Assembly (NCBI GenBank): GCA_022775105.1
Contig: JALFIX010000002.1
Span: forward strand, 1-36,518
DNA from: Prevotella sp.
Lineage (GTDB): Bacteria; Bacteroidota; Bacteroidia; Bacteroidales; Bacteroidaceae
DNA: 36,518 nucleotides
Reading direction: 5' to 3'
Positions 17,683-25,097 of this stretch are shown here, in pieces (within the stretch, counting starts at the first letter, position 1; each line of letters opens with the position of its first letter). The notes under the pieces were generated by a model. That model made no database searches. It saw only the letters and a list, made by a program, of their open reading frames with translations, and was not told the DNA's origin. The translations under genes were made by a program, and so were the position numbers.

Positions 17683-17769
17683 AAACACAGAGTCACGGAG
17701 TCACAGAGTTTTCTCTGTATCTTCAAATATCTTAAATAATTATCTCCGTGCCTCCGTGTCTCTGTGTTT
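17683..17769. repeat. ACACAGAG-type inverted-repeat element, copy 5 (87 bp)
   Basis: The left arm (17683-17708) and a 56-bp right end (17713-17768) are separated by only 4 nt. The right end has exactly the same length and layout (12-nt CTCTGTATCTTC, 19-nt AT-rich middle, 25-nt arm) as that of the GxxExxY element at 14260-14315. This copy looks like that element with the gene deleted. It starts 4 nt after the yeiH stop. Confidence 0.8.
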
Positions 17770-17784
17770 ATAAAACAAATCATT

Positions 17785-19287
17785 ATGGACATATTATTAT
17801 CTCTTATCCCTATTGCATTGCTGATACTGCTGATGGCAGTGTTCAAGCAACCTGGCGACCGCAGCAGTCTCATCACTCTCGTTGTCACCGCAGTCATTGC
17901 CATCCTTGGCTTTGGCATGTCATTCCACGATATGTCGTTCTCGTTCCTCTATGGAGCCACCAAGGCCATATCGCCCATCCTCGTCATCATCCTGATGGCA
18001 ATCTTCAGCTATAACACCCTCTTGCTCACAGGCAAGATGGAGGTTATCAAGCGCCAGTTCTCAATGATTTCCACCGACCGCAGCATCCAGGTGTTGCTCA
18101 TGACATGGGGCTTTGGCGGAATACTCGAGGCTATGGCTGGATTCGGTACGGCAGTGGCTATTCCCGCCGCCATACTTATTAGTCTTGGCTACAAACCGAT
18201 TTTCTCGGCTGTCGTATGCCTTATTGCCAACAGTGTCGCCACCACCTTCGGTGCCATCGGTACGCCTGTCATTGTGCTTGCCAACGAGACTGGTCTTGAT
18301 GTCAACATTCTCGCCGCCAACATCGTGTTGCAGTTGGCTCCGCTGATGTTCATCATACCTTTTATTATAGTATATATGGCAGATAGTCGCAAGGAGGCTC
18401 TGCTCAAGAATATCATCCTCTCGATCGTAGTTGGAGCAGTGTCGTTAGGCAGCCAGTATGCCGCCGCCTTGTATATGGGAGCCGAGTCGCCCGCCATCAT
18501 CGGTAGCTTGCTCTCCATCATCGTGATTGTCATTGCCGCCCGATTCGTCAAGGGCGAGAAGCAGGAGGAAACAGACGCACAACCCAAGTCAAGCGTCGGC
18601 GAACTGCTCAATGCGTGGAGTGTCTATCTGCTCATTCTCCTCTTGGTGGTAATCACCAGTCCTCTCTTCCCCTCATTGCGTTCAGCACTCAGCGGAGCTC
18701 TCGTCACCACCATCCATTTCCCCGTCGAGGGCATAAGCGACTATAAGATTTCGTGGCTCACCCATGCCGGAGTTCTCCTCTTCCTTGGCACATTCGTCGG
18801 CGGACTTATCCAGGGAGCCTCTGTCAGCGGAATCTTCCAGACATTGTGGAAGACGGTTAAGGGACTGAAGGCAACATTGATAACAGTCATCTGTCTTGTA
18901 GGATTCTCCACCGTGATGGATTATGCCGGAATGATAACAGTGATTGCCGGCGGACTTGCCGCAGCCACTGGTTCGCTCTATCCGTTGTTTGCCCCATTGG
19001 TTGGAGGCATCGGCACCTTCATCACCGGTAGCGATACCTCAGCCAACATCCTCTTCGGCAAGATGCAATCCACGGTAGCCGGCCATATCAATGTCTCTCC
19101 CGAATGGCTTGCAGCCAGCAACTCGGTGGGAGCCACCGGCGGCAAGATTATCTCTCCGCAGAGCATAGCCATCGCCACCTCCGCCTGCTCGCTTCAGGGC
19201 AAGGAGGGCGAGATACTCAAGAAGTCGATGCCCTGGGCCATCCTCTACATAGTCATCTCCGGTCTCATGGTCTATCTCCTCGTGTAG
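17785..19287 (+). CDS. lctP: L-lactate permease family transporter
   Basis: This 500-residue polytopic protein belongs to the LctP/LldP lactate permease family (SLIPIALLILLMAVFKQPGD, GGILEAMAGFGTAVAIPAAI, ATTFGAIGTPVIVLANETGL, FITGSDTSANILFGKMQ). It takes up lactate, and perhaps glycolate, with protons. Its place at the end of the methylmalonyl-CoA mutase operon suggests that imported lactate may feed the propionate pathway, which is an inference. A 7-codon extension from 17764 reads the repeat right arm, so the ATG of MDILLSLIPIAL at 17785 is taken as start. A strong hairpin follows 24 nt after the stop. Confidence 0.92.
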   Translation: MDILLSLIPIALLILLMAVFKQPGDRSSLITLVVTAVIAILGFGMSFHDMSFSFLYGATKAISPILVIILMAIFSYNTLLLTGKMEVIKRQFSMISTDRSIQVLLMTWGFGGILEAMAGFGTAVAIPAAILISLGYKPIFSAVVCLIANSVATTFGAIGTPVIVLANETGLDVNILAANIVLQLAPLMFIIPFIIVYMADSRKEALLKNIILSIVVGAVSLGSQYAAALYMGAESPAIIGSLLSIIVIVIAARFVKGEKQEETDAQPKSSVGELLNAWSVYLLILLLVVITSPLFPSLRSALSGALVTTIHFPVEGISDYKISWLTHAGVLLFLGTFVGGLIQGASVSGIFQTLWKTVKGLKATLITVICLVGFSTVMDYAGMITVIAGGLAAATGSLYPLFAPLVGGIGTFITGSDTSANILFGKMQSTVAGHINVSPEWLAASNSVGATGGKIISPQSIAIATSACSLQGKEGEILKKSMPWAILYIVISGLMVYLLV

Positions 19288-19311
19288 TATAATAACATTA
19301 AGCTATAATAC

Positions 19312-19368
19312 GATAACTCCTCTATATCCCATGAAAAACATGCGATTTAGAGGAGTTATCTTATTTTT
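19312..19368 (+). terminator. Rho-independent terminator of the mutA-lctP operon
   Basis: A perfect 13-bp stem (GATAACTCCTCTA 19312-19324 with TAGAGGAGTTATC 19348-19360) closes a 23-nt loop and is followed by TTATTTTTCC. Confidence 0.8.
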
Positions 19369-19421
19369 CCTATTTAAAACGGATTTTTTTGACTAAATAT
19401 TATTAAAAATGAGGAACATCT

Positions 19422-19453
19422 TTTGGTAGTATGTGTGTTTTTTGCTATTTTTG
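19422..19453 (+). promoter_or_regulatory. Promoter of the Fic gene (TTTG, 20 nt, TATTTTTG)
   Basis: The -33 TTTG is at 19422-19425 and the -7 TATTTTTG at 19446-19453, with a 20-nt spacer. The start codon lies 90 nt beyond the -7 box. Confidence 0.75.
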
Positions 19454-19542
19454 CACACTGAAATATTGCATAAAATCGTTGATAAAGGTAGATGGCATAT
19501 ACCTTTTAAGGCGTTTTTCTGCAAAAATTAAAAATTAAGCAC

Positions 19543-20607
19543 ATGGATAAAGTTAACGAGATAATGAATCGATGGAATGCTCTTCAGCCTCTTTCTGAAA
19601 GGGACAGGGAGCTTTTAAGCCGTCGTTTTACCATAGACTTCAACTACAACAGCAACCATATTGAAGGTAACACTCTAACTTACGGACAGACAGAGATACT
19701 GCTTCTATTTGGCAAAATTGTAGGAGAAGCAGAAGTGAAGGACATACAGGAGATGACAGCAAGCAATGTCGGTCTGAAAATGATGCGGGAAGAAGCTCAA
19801 TTGAATGATGTTCCTTTGACGCAGAATTTCATCCGCACTTTGCATAAAACTCTCTTGCGTGAAGACTATACGGTTTATAGGAATCTTCCAGGAGGCCAAA
19901 CTACAAGTTATACCATACATGCAGGAATATATAAAACACGTCCCAACAGTGTCATTACCAGATATGGAGACAGATTTGAATATGCATCTCCTGAGGAAAC
20001 ACCTGCATTGATGACCGATTTGATTGATTGGTATAACGAGGCTGAACAATCCGGGAAATTCACACCTATTGAGTTGGCTGCCATTTTCCATTATCGCTAC
20101 ATTCGCATCCATCCTTTCGAAGATGGTAACGGGCGTATTGCCAGATTGATGGTCAACTACATTCTCTCCCGGCATGGCTATCCCATGATTGTGGTGAGAA
20201 GCCGAAAGAAAAATGAATACTTGGAGGCTCTTCATAAAACAGACCTTACTGTAGGGCCAACTCCATCACATGGGGCACACGCTTCAAAGCGGGAAATACA
20301 GCAGTTCTTGACGTATTTCACCAATATGTTTGTAGAAGAAGTGACATATAATATACGCTTCTTGACAGAAAGAGGCGACAATGTGTGGTGGTTTGACGGA
20401 GAGAGGGTGAAATTCCGCTCCAATACAACCAGCAAGATGCTCAACTTGATGTTTTCCCATCCTAATATTACCATTCCGCAATTATCAGAAAGCACAGGAG
20501 TTAATTTGGCTTCTGTCAATAAACAAATAAGACAATTAACCACAAAAGGGTATATTCAGCGAGCCGCAAATGGTAATTGGAGGCTGATTATTACTCCTTC
20601 TATCTGA
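19543..20607 (+). CDS. Fic domain protein with N-terminal inhibitory motif and C-terminal winged helix
   Basis: Fic enzymes transfer AMP or other nucleotide moieties to protein hydroxyls. The 354-residue product has a complete active-site motif HPFEDGNGR (His190-Arg198), so it should be catalytically competent. The inhibitory motif [S/T]xxxE[G/N] is present near the N-terminus (SNHIEGN, Ser37-Asn43, Glu41), making it a self-inhibited class II type. The last 80 residues form a winged-helix-like segment (ITIPQLSESTGVNLASVNKQ), suggesting DNA binding or autoregulation. It has its own promoter, and an HD-domain gene follows 34 bp later. The target is unknown. Similar Fic-wHTH proteins are common, and some behave as toxins or signalling enzymes. 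Confidence 0.92.
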   Translation: MDKVNEIMNRWNALQPLSERDRELLSRRFTIDFNYNSNHIEGNTLTYGQTEILLLFGKIVGEAEVKDIQEMTASNVGLKMMREEAQLNDVPLTQNFIRTLHKTLLREDYTVYRNLPGGQTTSYTIHAGIYKTRPNSVITRYGDRFEYASPEETPALMTDLIDWYNEAEQSGKFTPIELAAIFHYRYIRIHPFEDGNGRIARLMVNYILSRHGYPMIVVRSRKKNEYLEALHKTDLTVGPTPSHGAHASKREIQQFLTYFTNMFVEEVTYNIRFLTERGDNVWWFDGERVKFRSNTTSKMLNLMFSHPNITIPQLSESTGVNLASVNKQIRQLTTKGYIQRAANGNWRLIITPSI

Positions 20608-20641
20608 TAAAAAAGAATTATATCTTTAAAAAAGAAACATT

Positions 20642-21568
20642 ATGAAAACGATTATTTTGAAATGGAATCCTGCTATCTCTTGTGTAAGCATGGAGGATAT
20701 GAAGTGGGCTGTTCAAGAGTTATGGAACTCCTTGGAGTCTGAATTTAACTGGTCAATCTATGACTGGGAAAAGGCAGAAAAGGGAGACCGCGTGTTTATG
20801 CTTCGAGTAGGTCGAGGCAAGGTGGGTATTATCGCCAGTGGTTGGCTCAGTTCGGATGCGTATGAAGGGGAAGATTGGCGGGGAACTGATGAGAAACGTC
20901 ATTATGCCGATATTCTTTTTGACGTGGTGATACATCCTCAACGTAATAATATTCTTGATACCAAGGTATTGCAAAAGGAAATACCCACAGTGGATTGGAA
21001 GGGTGGGCACTCTGGCGTTATCATTTCTGAGGAAGAGGCTGCAAGACTTGAGTCGGTCTGGAATAACTTCCTCAAAGAAAATCCCCATCTCTTCGAACCT
21101 GAAACAGACAATACATTCAGTAGCCTCTTGGTGCGCGCATGGGGTATAGCAATCAATGCACATAAAGGTCAGGTGGACAAAGCTGGCAAGGACTATTTCA
21201 CGTCGCATGTTATGGATGTGTATGAAAAGGTGACACCTCTTTACGATGAAGACTATAACATTTGTATCACAGATGTTGTCGCTTTATTGCATGATGTAGT
21301 GGAAGATACAGATTGGACAATAGATGCCCTGCGTGAACAAGGCTTTACGGAGGAAATTCTGCAAGCTCTCATGTGTGTGACGAAAAAAGAGGGAGAATCG
21401 TATGAGCGATTTGTGGAACGCTCAAAATCCAACCGTTTTGCACGAGAGGTGAAGATTGCAGACCTGAGAAGCAATATGGAAATTACCAGGCTCAATGAAA
21501 TTACTGACAAGGATGTCGAGAGACTGCGTAAGTATCACAAGGCTTACAAGTTTTTGACAGCTGAATAA
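20642..21568 (+). CDS. PUA/EVE-like domain fused to SpoT-type (p)ppGpp hydrolase HD domain
   Basis: This 308-residue two-domain protein has a PUA/EVE-like N-terminal half (about 1-150; WSIYDWEKAEKGDRVFMLRV, GIIASGWLSSDAYEGEDW, FDVVIHP). Such folds often bind modified bases. The C-terminal half is an HD hydrolase of SpoT/MESH1 type. The set needed for (p)ppGpp hydrolysis is intact: His189, HDVVED (His217, Asp218, Glu221, Asp222), and Asp274 and Asn278 in KIADLRSNM, with spacings close to MESH1. No synthetase domain is present. It follows the Fic gene by 34 bp and shares its direction, so they may be one transcription unit. Whether the substrate is an alarmone or another nucleotide is not known. 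Confidence 0.82.
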   Translation: MKTIILKWNPAISCVSMEDMKWAVQELWNSLESEFNWSIYDWEKAEKGDRVFMLRVGRGKVGIIASGWLSSDAYEGEDWRGTDEKRHYADILFDVVIHPQRNNILDTKVLQKEIPTVDWKGGHSGVIISEEEAARLESVWNNFLKENPHLFEPETDNTFSSLLVRAWGIAINAHKGQVDKAGKDYFTSHVMDVYEKVTPLYDEDYNICITDVVALLHDVVEDTDWTIDALREQGFTEEILQALMCVTKKEGESYERFVERSKSNRFAREVKIADLRSNMEITRLNEITDKDVERLRKYHKAYKFLTAE

Positions 21569-21621
21569 AATGTCGTTTAGTAACTATTTAAATATTTCAA
21601 ATATCACAAGCCTTGCGGAAA

Positions 21622-21653
21622 TTTGGTTAATCCGAAAAGTTTGATTACCTTTG
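21622..21653 (+). promoter_or_regulatory. Promoter of ftsZ (TTTG, 20 nt, TACCTTTG)
   Basis: The -33 TTTG (21622-21625) and -7 TACCTTTG (21646-21653) are full matches with a 20-nt spacer, 34 nt before the ATG. Confidence 0.8.
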
Positions 21654-21686
21654 CAGCCGTAATTGATTTTAAAATGGTGTTTTGAT

Positions 21687-22970
21687 ATGAATGACGTGAA
21701 TAATCTGCCTCCTATCGACTTCGGGATTGTGGAGGACAAGACAATGAGAATATTGAAGGTGGTCGGAGTTGGTGGCGCCGGATGCAATGCCGTGAGGAAT
21801 ATGTATGACGAGGGCATTGAAGGGGTGTCGTTTGCCGTTTGCAATACCGACAGTAAGGTGTTGGCCAAATCTCCTGTGCCGGTGAAACTGCAGTTGGGCG
21901 AAGGCCTCGGTGCTGGGGCTAATCCGCAGGTGGGCAAGAGCGAGGCTGAGAATAATATCGACGACATCCGGACATTGCTCAACGACGGTACTAAGATGGT
22001 GTTCATCACAGCGGGTATGGGTGGAGGCACCGGCACCGGCGCGGCTCCCGTGGTGGCACAGGTGGCACAAGAGTTAGGCATACTGACTGTGGCTATCGTG
22101 ACTATTCCGTTTTATTTCGAGAGGAAGAAAAAAATTGTCAAGGCCCTGAAGGGAGTTGAGGAGATGAGGAAATATGTTGACGCAATGCTCGTGATCAACA
22201 ACGAGAGGTTGTGCGACGTGTATAGCGACTCGAAGGTGTCGCTCAACGAGGCTTTCAAGAGGGCTGACGATGTGCTTAAGGAGGCAGTTAAGGGTATATC
22301 GGAACTTATCACATTTCATAGCGACGGAAACATCAACCTCGACTTCCGCGATGTAGAAACTACCACGCGAAAGGGTGGGGGAGCCATCATGGCTATCGGC
22401 AGGGCAAGCGGTGAGAAGCGTATCGAAAGGGCTATCGTGGATGCCTTGGATTCGCCCCTGCTTTGCGGCAATGACGTCAACAAGGCGAAGAAAATCCTGT
22501 TTAATATCTATGCCAGCAGCGAGCATCAGATTTATGTGAACGAGATGCAGGAGATTGATGAGTTTTTCGACCAGTTGGATCCCGACATCGAGGTGATATG
22601 GGGTACTTCGACCGACGACTCGCTCGGCGAGGATGCCAAGGTGACGATATTGGCTACGGGTATAGAGAATGAGTTCACTGAGAATATGGATGTTGTGAAG
22701 CCGAATGACAGTGACGAGCATTTTGAAAACCTGATGAAGGAACTTTACAAGCCTATTCAGAAGACAAAGCCCAAGAAGGAGGAGGAAAAGGCAGTGACAG
22801 AGGAAGAGAATGTCGGGAATGTTTCAAAAGAACCGCCGTTTGTTGTTGTAGCTCCAGCTCCTGAGCCGCCTGCAGTGAATGCGGTGAATGAGGACAACGG
22901 GCGCAAGCCGTCGATATTGAGCAGATGGAAGGCATGGCTGAAGGAAAACATGGAAATGTATGAAGAATGA
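21687..22970 (+). CDS. ftsZ: Cell division protein FtsZ
   Basis: This 427-residue tubulin-like GTPase would form the division ring. The nucleotide site is intact (VVGVGGAGCNAV; the tubulin signature GGGTGTGAAP), as is the T7 catalytic loop (NINLDFRDV). The C-terminal tail (from about 330) is Lys/Glu- and Pro-rich and ends SRWKAWLKENMEMYEE. It does not match the usual conserved FtsZ C-terminal peptide that binds FtsA. It is not in the division-cell wall cluster: neighbours are an HD protein and an unknown gene that overlaps its last 11 bp. It may be this lineage's only FtsZ or a second copy, which the window cannot decide. The ATG at 21687 is chosen over a TTG 8 codons upstream. Confidence 0.93.
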   Translation: MNDVNNLPPIDFGIVEDKTMRILKVVGVGGAGCNAVRNMYDEGIEGVSFAVCNTDSKVLAKSPVPVKLQLGEGLGAGANPQVGKSEAENNIDDIRTLLNDGTKMVFITAGMGGGTGTGAAPVVAQVAQELGILTVAIVTIPFYFERKKKIVKALKGVEEMRKYVDAMLVINNERLCDVYSDSKVSLNEAFKRADDVLKEAVKGISELITFHSDGNINLDFRDVETTTRKGGGAIMAIGRASGEKRIERAIVDALDSPLLCGNDVNKAKKILFNIYASSEHQIYVNEMQEIDEFFDQLDPDIEVIWGTSTDDSLGEDAKVTILATGIENEFTENMDVVKPNDSDEHFENLMKELYKPIQKTKPKKEEEKAVTEEENVGNVSKEPPFVVVAPAPEPPAVNAVNEDNGRKPSILSRWKAWLKENMEMYEE

Positions 22971-23547
22971 CGATAACCATAATGTGGAAGAACTTGCCTT
23001 GCAACTGCATAAGATTGTGAGACAGTTGAAGGCGGCGGGACGCACTGACTTGATTCTTTCCGCCTTAGGCAGTGGCTTGCTCGACGAACTGAAGGAGGAG
23101 GCTGCCAAGGGGCGGTTGAGTCGTCTTGTGATTACGGGTGACTTCCGATTCCTGTTGCCTGACTTAGGGAATGTGGAGGTTGACCTTCAGCCAGTGCACA
23201 AGGCGGTTTATCTCTTGTTTCTAAATCATCCAGAGGGAATCGAGTTCAAGTATCTTGCCGACTATAAGGATGAGCTGAGGCAGTGGTATCGCAAGACGGC
23301 GAGGATGATGGACTTGGCGAAGATAGAGGAGGGCATCGAGCATCTGACCAATCCCTTGGACAATGCCATCAACGAGAAATGCTCGCGCATAAAGAGGGCA
23401 TTCCTTGATGTCATGGACGAGTATTCCGCCAGCTACTATATCATCTCGGGCCATGCCAGGATAGCGTCGCCAACATCCGGCAAGACATGGTATAAACGCC
23501 TGAAGGTAATCAACCTTCCGCGGCATTTGGTGGATATGCGGTTTTAA
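22960..23547 (+). CDS. Uncharacterised protein translationally coupled to ftsZ
   Basis: I do not recognise a named family. The 195-residue product has no signal peptide or membrane segment. It starts inside ftsZ (ATG at 22960, 11-bp overlap), which suggests translational coupling and a related role. A notable segment is LQPVHKAVYLLFLNHPEGI, which resembles small uncharacterised Bacteroidetes proteins I have seen with a similar KAVYLLFL-HPEGI core. The C-terminal half is mixed helical (EEGIEHLTNPLDNAINEKCS) and basic at the end (KTWYKRLKVINLPRHLVDMR). A link to division is inferred only from position. Confidence 0.75.
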   Translation: MKNDDNHNVEELALQLHKIVRQLKAAGRTDLILSALGSGLLDELKEEAAKGRLSRLVITGDFRFLLPDLGNVEVDLQPVHKAVYLLFLNHPEGIEFKYLADYKDELRQWYRKTARMMDLAKIEEGIEHLTNPLDNAINEKCSRIKRAFLDVMDEYSASYYIISGHARIASPTSGKTWYKRLKVINLPRHLVDMRF

Positions 23548-23591
23548 GAATTGCTTCTTGTCAATATCTCAGTGGCGGGTCGTGGCGCATT

Positions 23592-23821
23592 CTAACAAAA
23601 CAAGTCATCGAGGGTCAGTTCGCTTTGGATGGAGTGCCAGCCCTCGTTGTGCTCTACGCCCTCTGAGGTTATCATTGTCAGATGGAGGGTTTTGTCGGTG
23701 GAGGTGAGACTTCGGAATGCCTCGCGACGTTCAGCCAGGTGTCGGGCATAATTACAACAAGCCCATATTTGCCGTTTCTCAGATGTATGACAGAGTCACA
23801 TTCAAGTCCGTTGCTGTCCAT
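23592..23821 (-). pseudogene. Remnant of AAA ATPase C-terminus (frameshifted or chimeric)
   Basis: On the minus strand, 23821 to about 23747 encodes DSNGLECDSVIHLRNGKYGL, which resembles the C-terminal part of AAA_14/DUF4143 proteins. After a frame change, 23747-23592 encodes TLHLTMITSEGVEHNEGWHS and ends SELTLDDLFC-stop, which resembles the C-terminus of another ATPase class (archaeal-ATPase/DUF234-like). The two pieces are joined out of frame and no intact gene remains. Confidence 0.5.
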
Positions 23822-24018
23822 ATAGTGAAACCTTTATATGCTTTGATTACGTGGGTGCAAAGATGCAAATAATTTGTTGAATAACAAAGGATTCCTTGAA
23901 AATTCCGTAAAATATGGATTATTTTTCCGTAATTTGTGGATTTTAATTCCGTGGTTTATGGGGTGTTTATTCCATTCTTTATCCTCCGCAGATCCATTAA
24001 TCACCTTCCGCCATTCAA

Positions 24019-24062
24019 TCGAAGGATGAACGAAGGATGAACGAAGGATGATCGAAGGATGA
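24019..24062. repeat. Tandem repeat, four copies of an 11-mer (TCGAAGGATGA type)
   Basis: Copies at 24019-24029, 24030-24040, 24041-24051 and 24052-24062 differ only at the first base (T or A). The period equals about one helical turn. Confidence 0.85.
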
Positions 24063-24128
24063 TTGGGCAAGAATGTGTCTATTATTTCAGTATAGGCACA
24101 GATTTATTGTAATGCTGTAATTGTAATG

Positions 24129-24292
24129 CTTTGCCCTGAAGACAATTGCCTTGGACACACTATCTCATTTTGATGAGAGAAAAGAATTCCCAAGTACGAA
24201 GTTTTTATGAGTTAGAAGCGCATAATCAGCAATGGAGCAAATGTGGCATTTTGCTATGCAAAGACAAGAATGACGCATTGGTCAAAGTTTAA
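24129..24292 (+). pseudogene. DUF1016/YhcG-type nuclease scar, copy 1
   Basis: The frame 24182-24292 reads VRSFYELEAHNQQWS and then CGILLCKDKNDALVKV-stop. The first half looks like the N-terminal DUF1016 motif (FYE.EA...WS) and the second like the family's C-terminal end (GLLLCKSKNE...). So an internal deletion has apparently fused the two ends. It starts with CTTTGCCCTGAA, also found at the start of copy 2, 705 bp away at the aligned part. Confidence 0.5.
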
Positions 24293-24337
24293 GTTCGCTC
24301 TTGGAATAATCGGACACTGCTAAACAAATAATAAATA

Positions 24338-24392
24338 AGCGGAGTCACAGCGGAGTCACAGCGAAGTCACAACGGACTTACAGCGGAGTCAC
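24338..24392. repeat. Tandem repeat, five copies of an 11-mer (AGCGGAGTCAC type)
   Basis: Copies at 24338, 24349, 24360, 24371 and 24382 have 0-3 substitutions (AGCGAAGTCAC and AACGGACTTAC are the variants). It has the same period as the array at 24019 but a different unit. Confidence 0.85.
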
Positions 24393-24472
24393 TCCCTGCC
24401 TGCTTACGACGTGCGAATAGGAAAAATAGAACATTTGGCAGCTCAAAAAAATGAATTACAGCATTTTTCCTT

Positions 24473-24725
24473 CAACCTTCACCAATCGACGTGATTCCCC
24501 TGTGTTTATAAGGGTTTCGAGAGGTGAAGGTTGCTCGATGAACCTTCACCCAACCTTCACCTCCATGTCATTCCGGACAGAGAACACTAAGTGATGTCAA
24601 ATAGTGGAATCAATGATGAATTCAATCTTAATCGAGGGTGAAGGTTGGGTGAAGGTTTTTTCACCAACCTTCACCTCCTGAAATCCCGATAAACACAGGC
24701 ATTTCGCCCCAAAAGGTGAAGGTTG
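24473..24725. repeat. Nested inverted repeat built on GGTGAAGGTTG / CAACCTTCACC
   Basis: About nine copies of the 11-mer or its complement occur here. The outer arms 24499-24533 and 24665-24699 are near-perfect reverse complements (35 bp, few mismatches, ending in CCTGTGTTTATA-like sequence). The inner arms near 24540-24561 and 24637-24658 also pair. The segment could extrude as a cruciform or fold as RNA. No coding frame fits it. Confidence 0.7.
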
Positions 24726-24841
24726 ACGGTTTTTTAATGTAACTGAGTTTTTTATGGAATGTGCAGTCATTCATGTCAGACAAGAAATATCAGTCAAATG
24801 TGTTGACGCAGGGGGGCACTAAATTCCTGCTTTCCCATTAA

Positions 24842-25015
24842 TTTCAAAACAAGATTAAAGAAAAATATGTCTTTGCCCTGAAAGCAAAGAATCTCCAAGC
24901 ACGAAGTTTTTATGAGATAGAAGCGCATAGTCAGCAATGGAGCAAATGTGGCATTTTGCTATGCAAAGACAAGAATGACGCATTGGTTGAATTGACCCTT
25001 CCCAAGAAAGAATAG
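24842..25015 (+). pseudogene. DUF1016/YhcG-type nuclease scar, copy 2
   Basis: The open frame reads KYVFALKAKNLQARSFYEIE, then AHSQQWSKCGILLCKDKND and ends LVELTLPKKE-stop. It is about 90% like copy 1 over roughly 95 bp, and it keeps more of the family's true C-terminus (ALVELTLP). It has no plausible start codon. Both copies share the same N-to-C deletion junction, so one was duplicated after the deletion. Confidence 0.5.
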
Positions 25016-25097
25016 CTATTTCCTATCCATCCTATCCTGAAGTATTAATTATTTTTAAATTATCAGTCAATCATATACCATTTCTATACATTTTTAT

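Larger units (their letters stand above)
23822..25097. other. Intergenic graveyard without an intact gene
   Basis: No full-length coding sequence is convincing on either strand. The stretch holds two 11-bp tandem arrays, a nested inverted repeat and two direct-repeat scars of a DUF1016-type gene, each listed separately. A 78-codon minus-strand frame at 23834-24070 reads through the first tandem array and is not called. Confidence 0.6.

Noticed and set aside
5853..17769. The five ACACAGAG elements considered as one CRISPR-like or rep-type array
   Set aside because: They lie in separate intergenic gaps kilobases apart, are inverted within each copy, and have no spacers.
23834..24070. 78-codon minus-strand frame
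   Set aside because: It reads through the 11-bp tandem array and has no recognisable motif.
24019..24392. Tandem arrays considered as a CRISPR
   Set aside because: Units are 11 bp and contiguous, with no unique spacers and no cas genes nearby.
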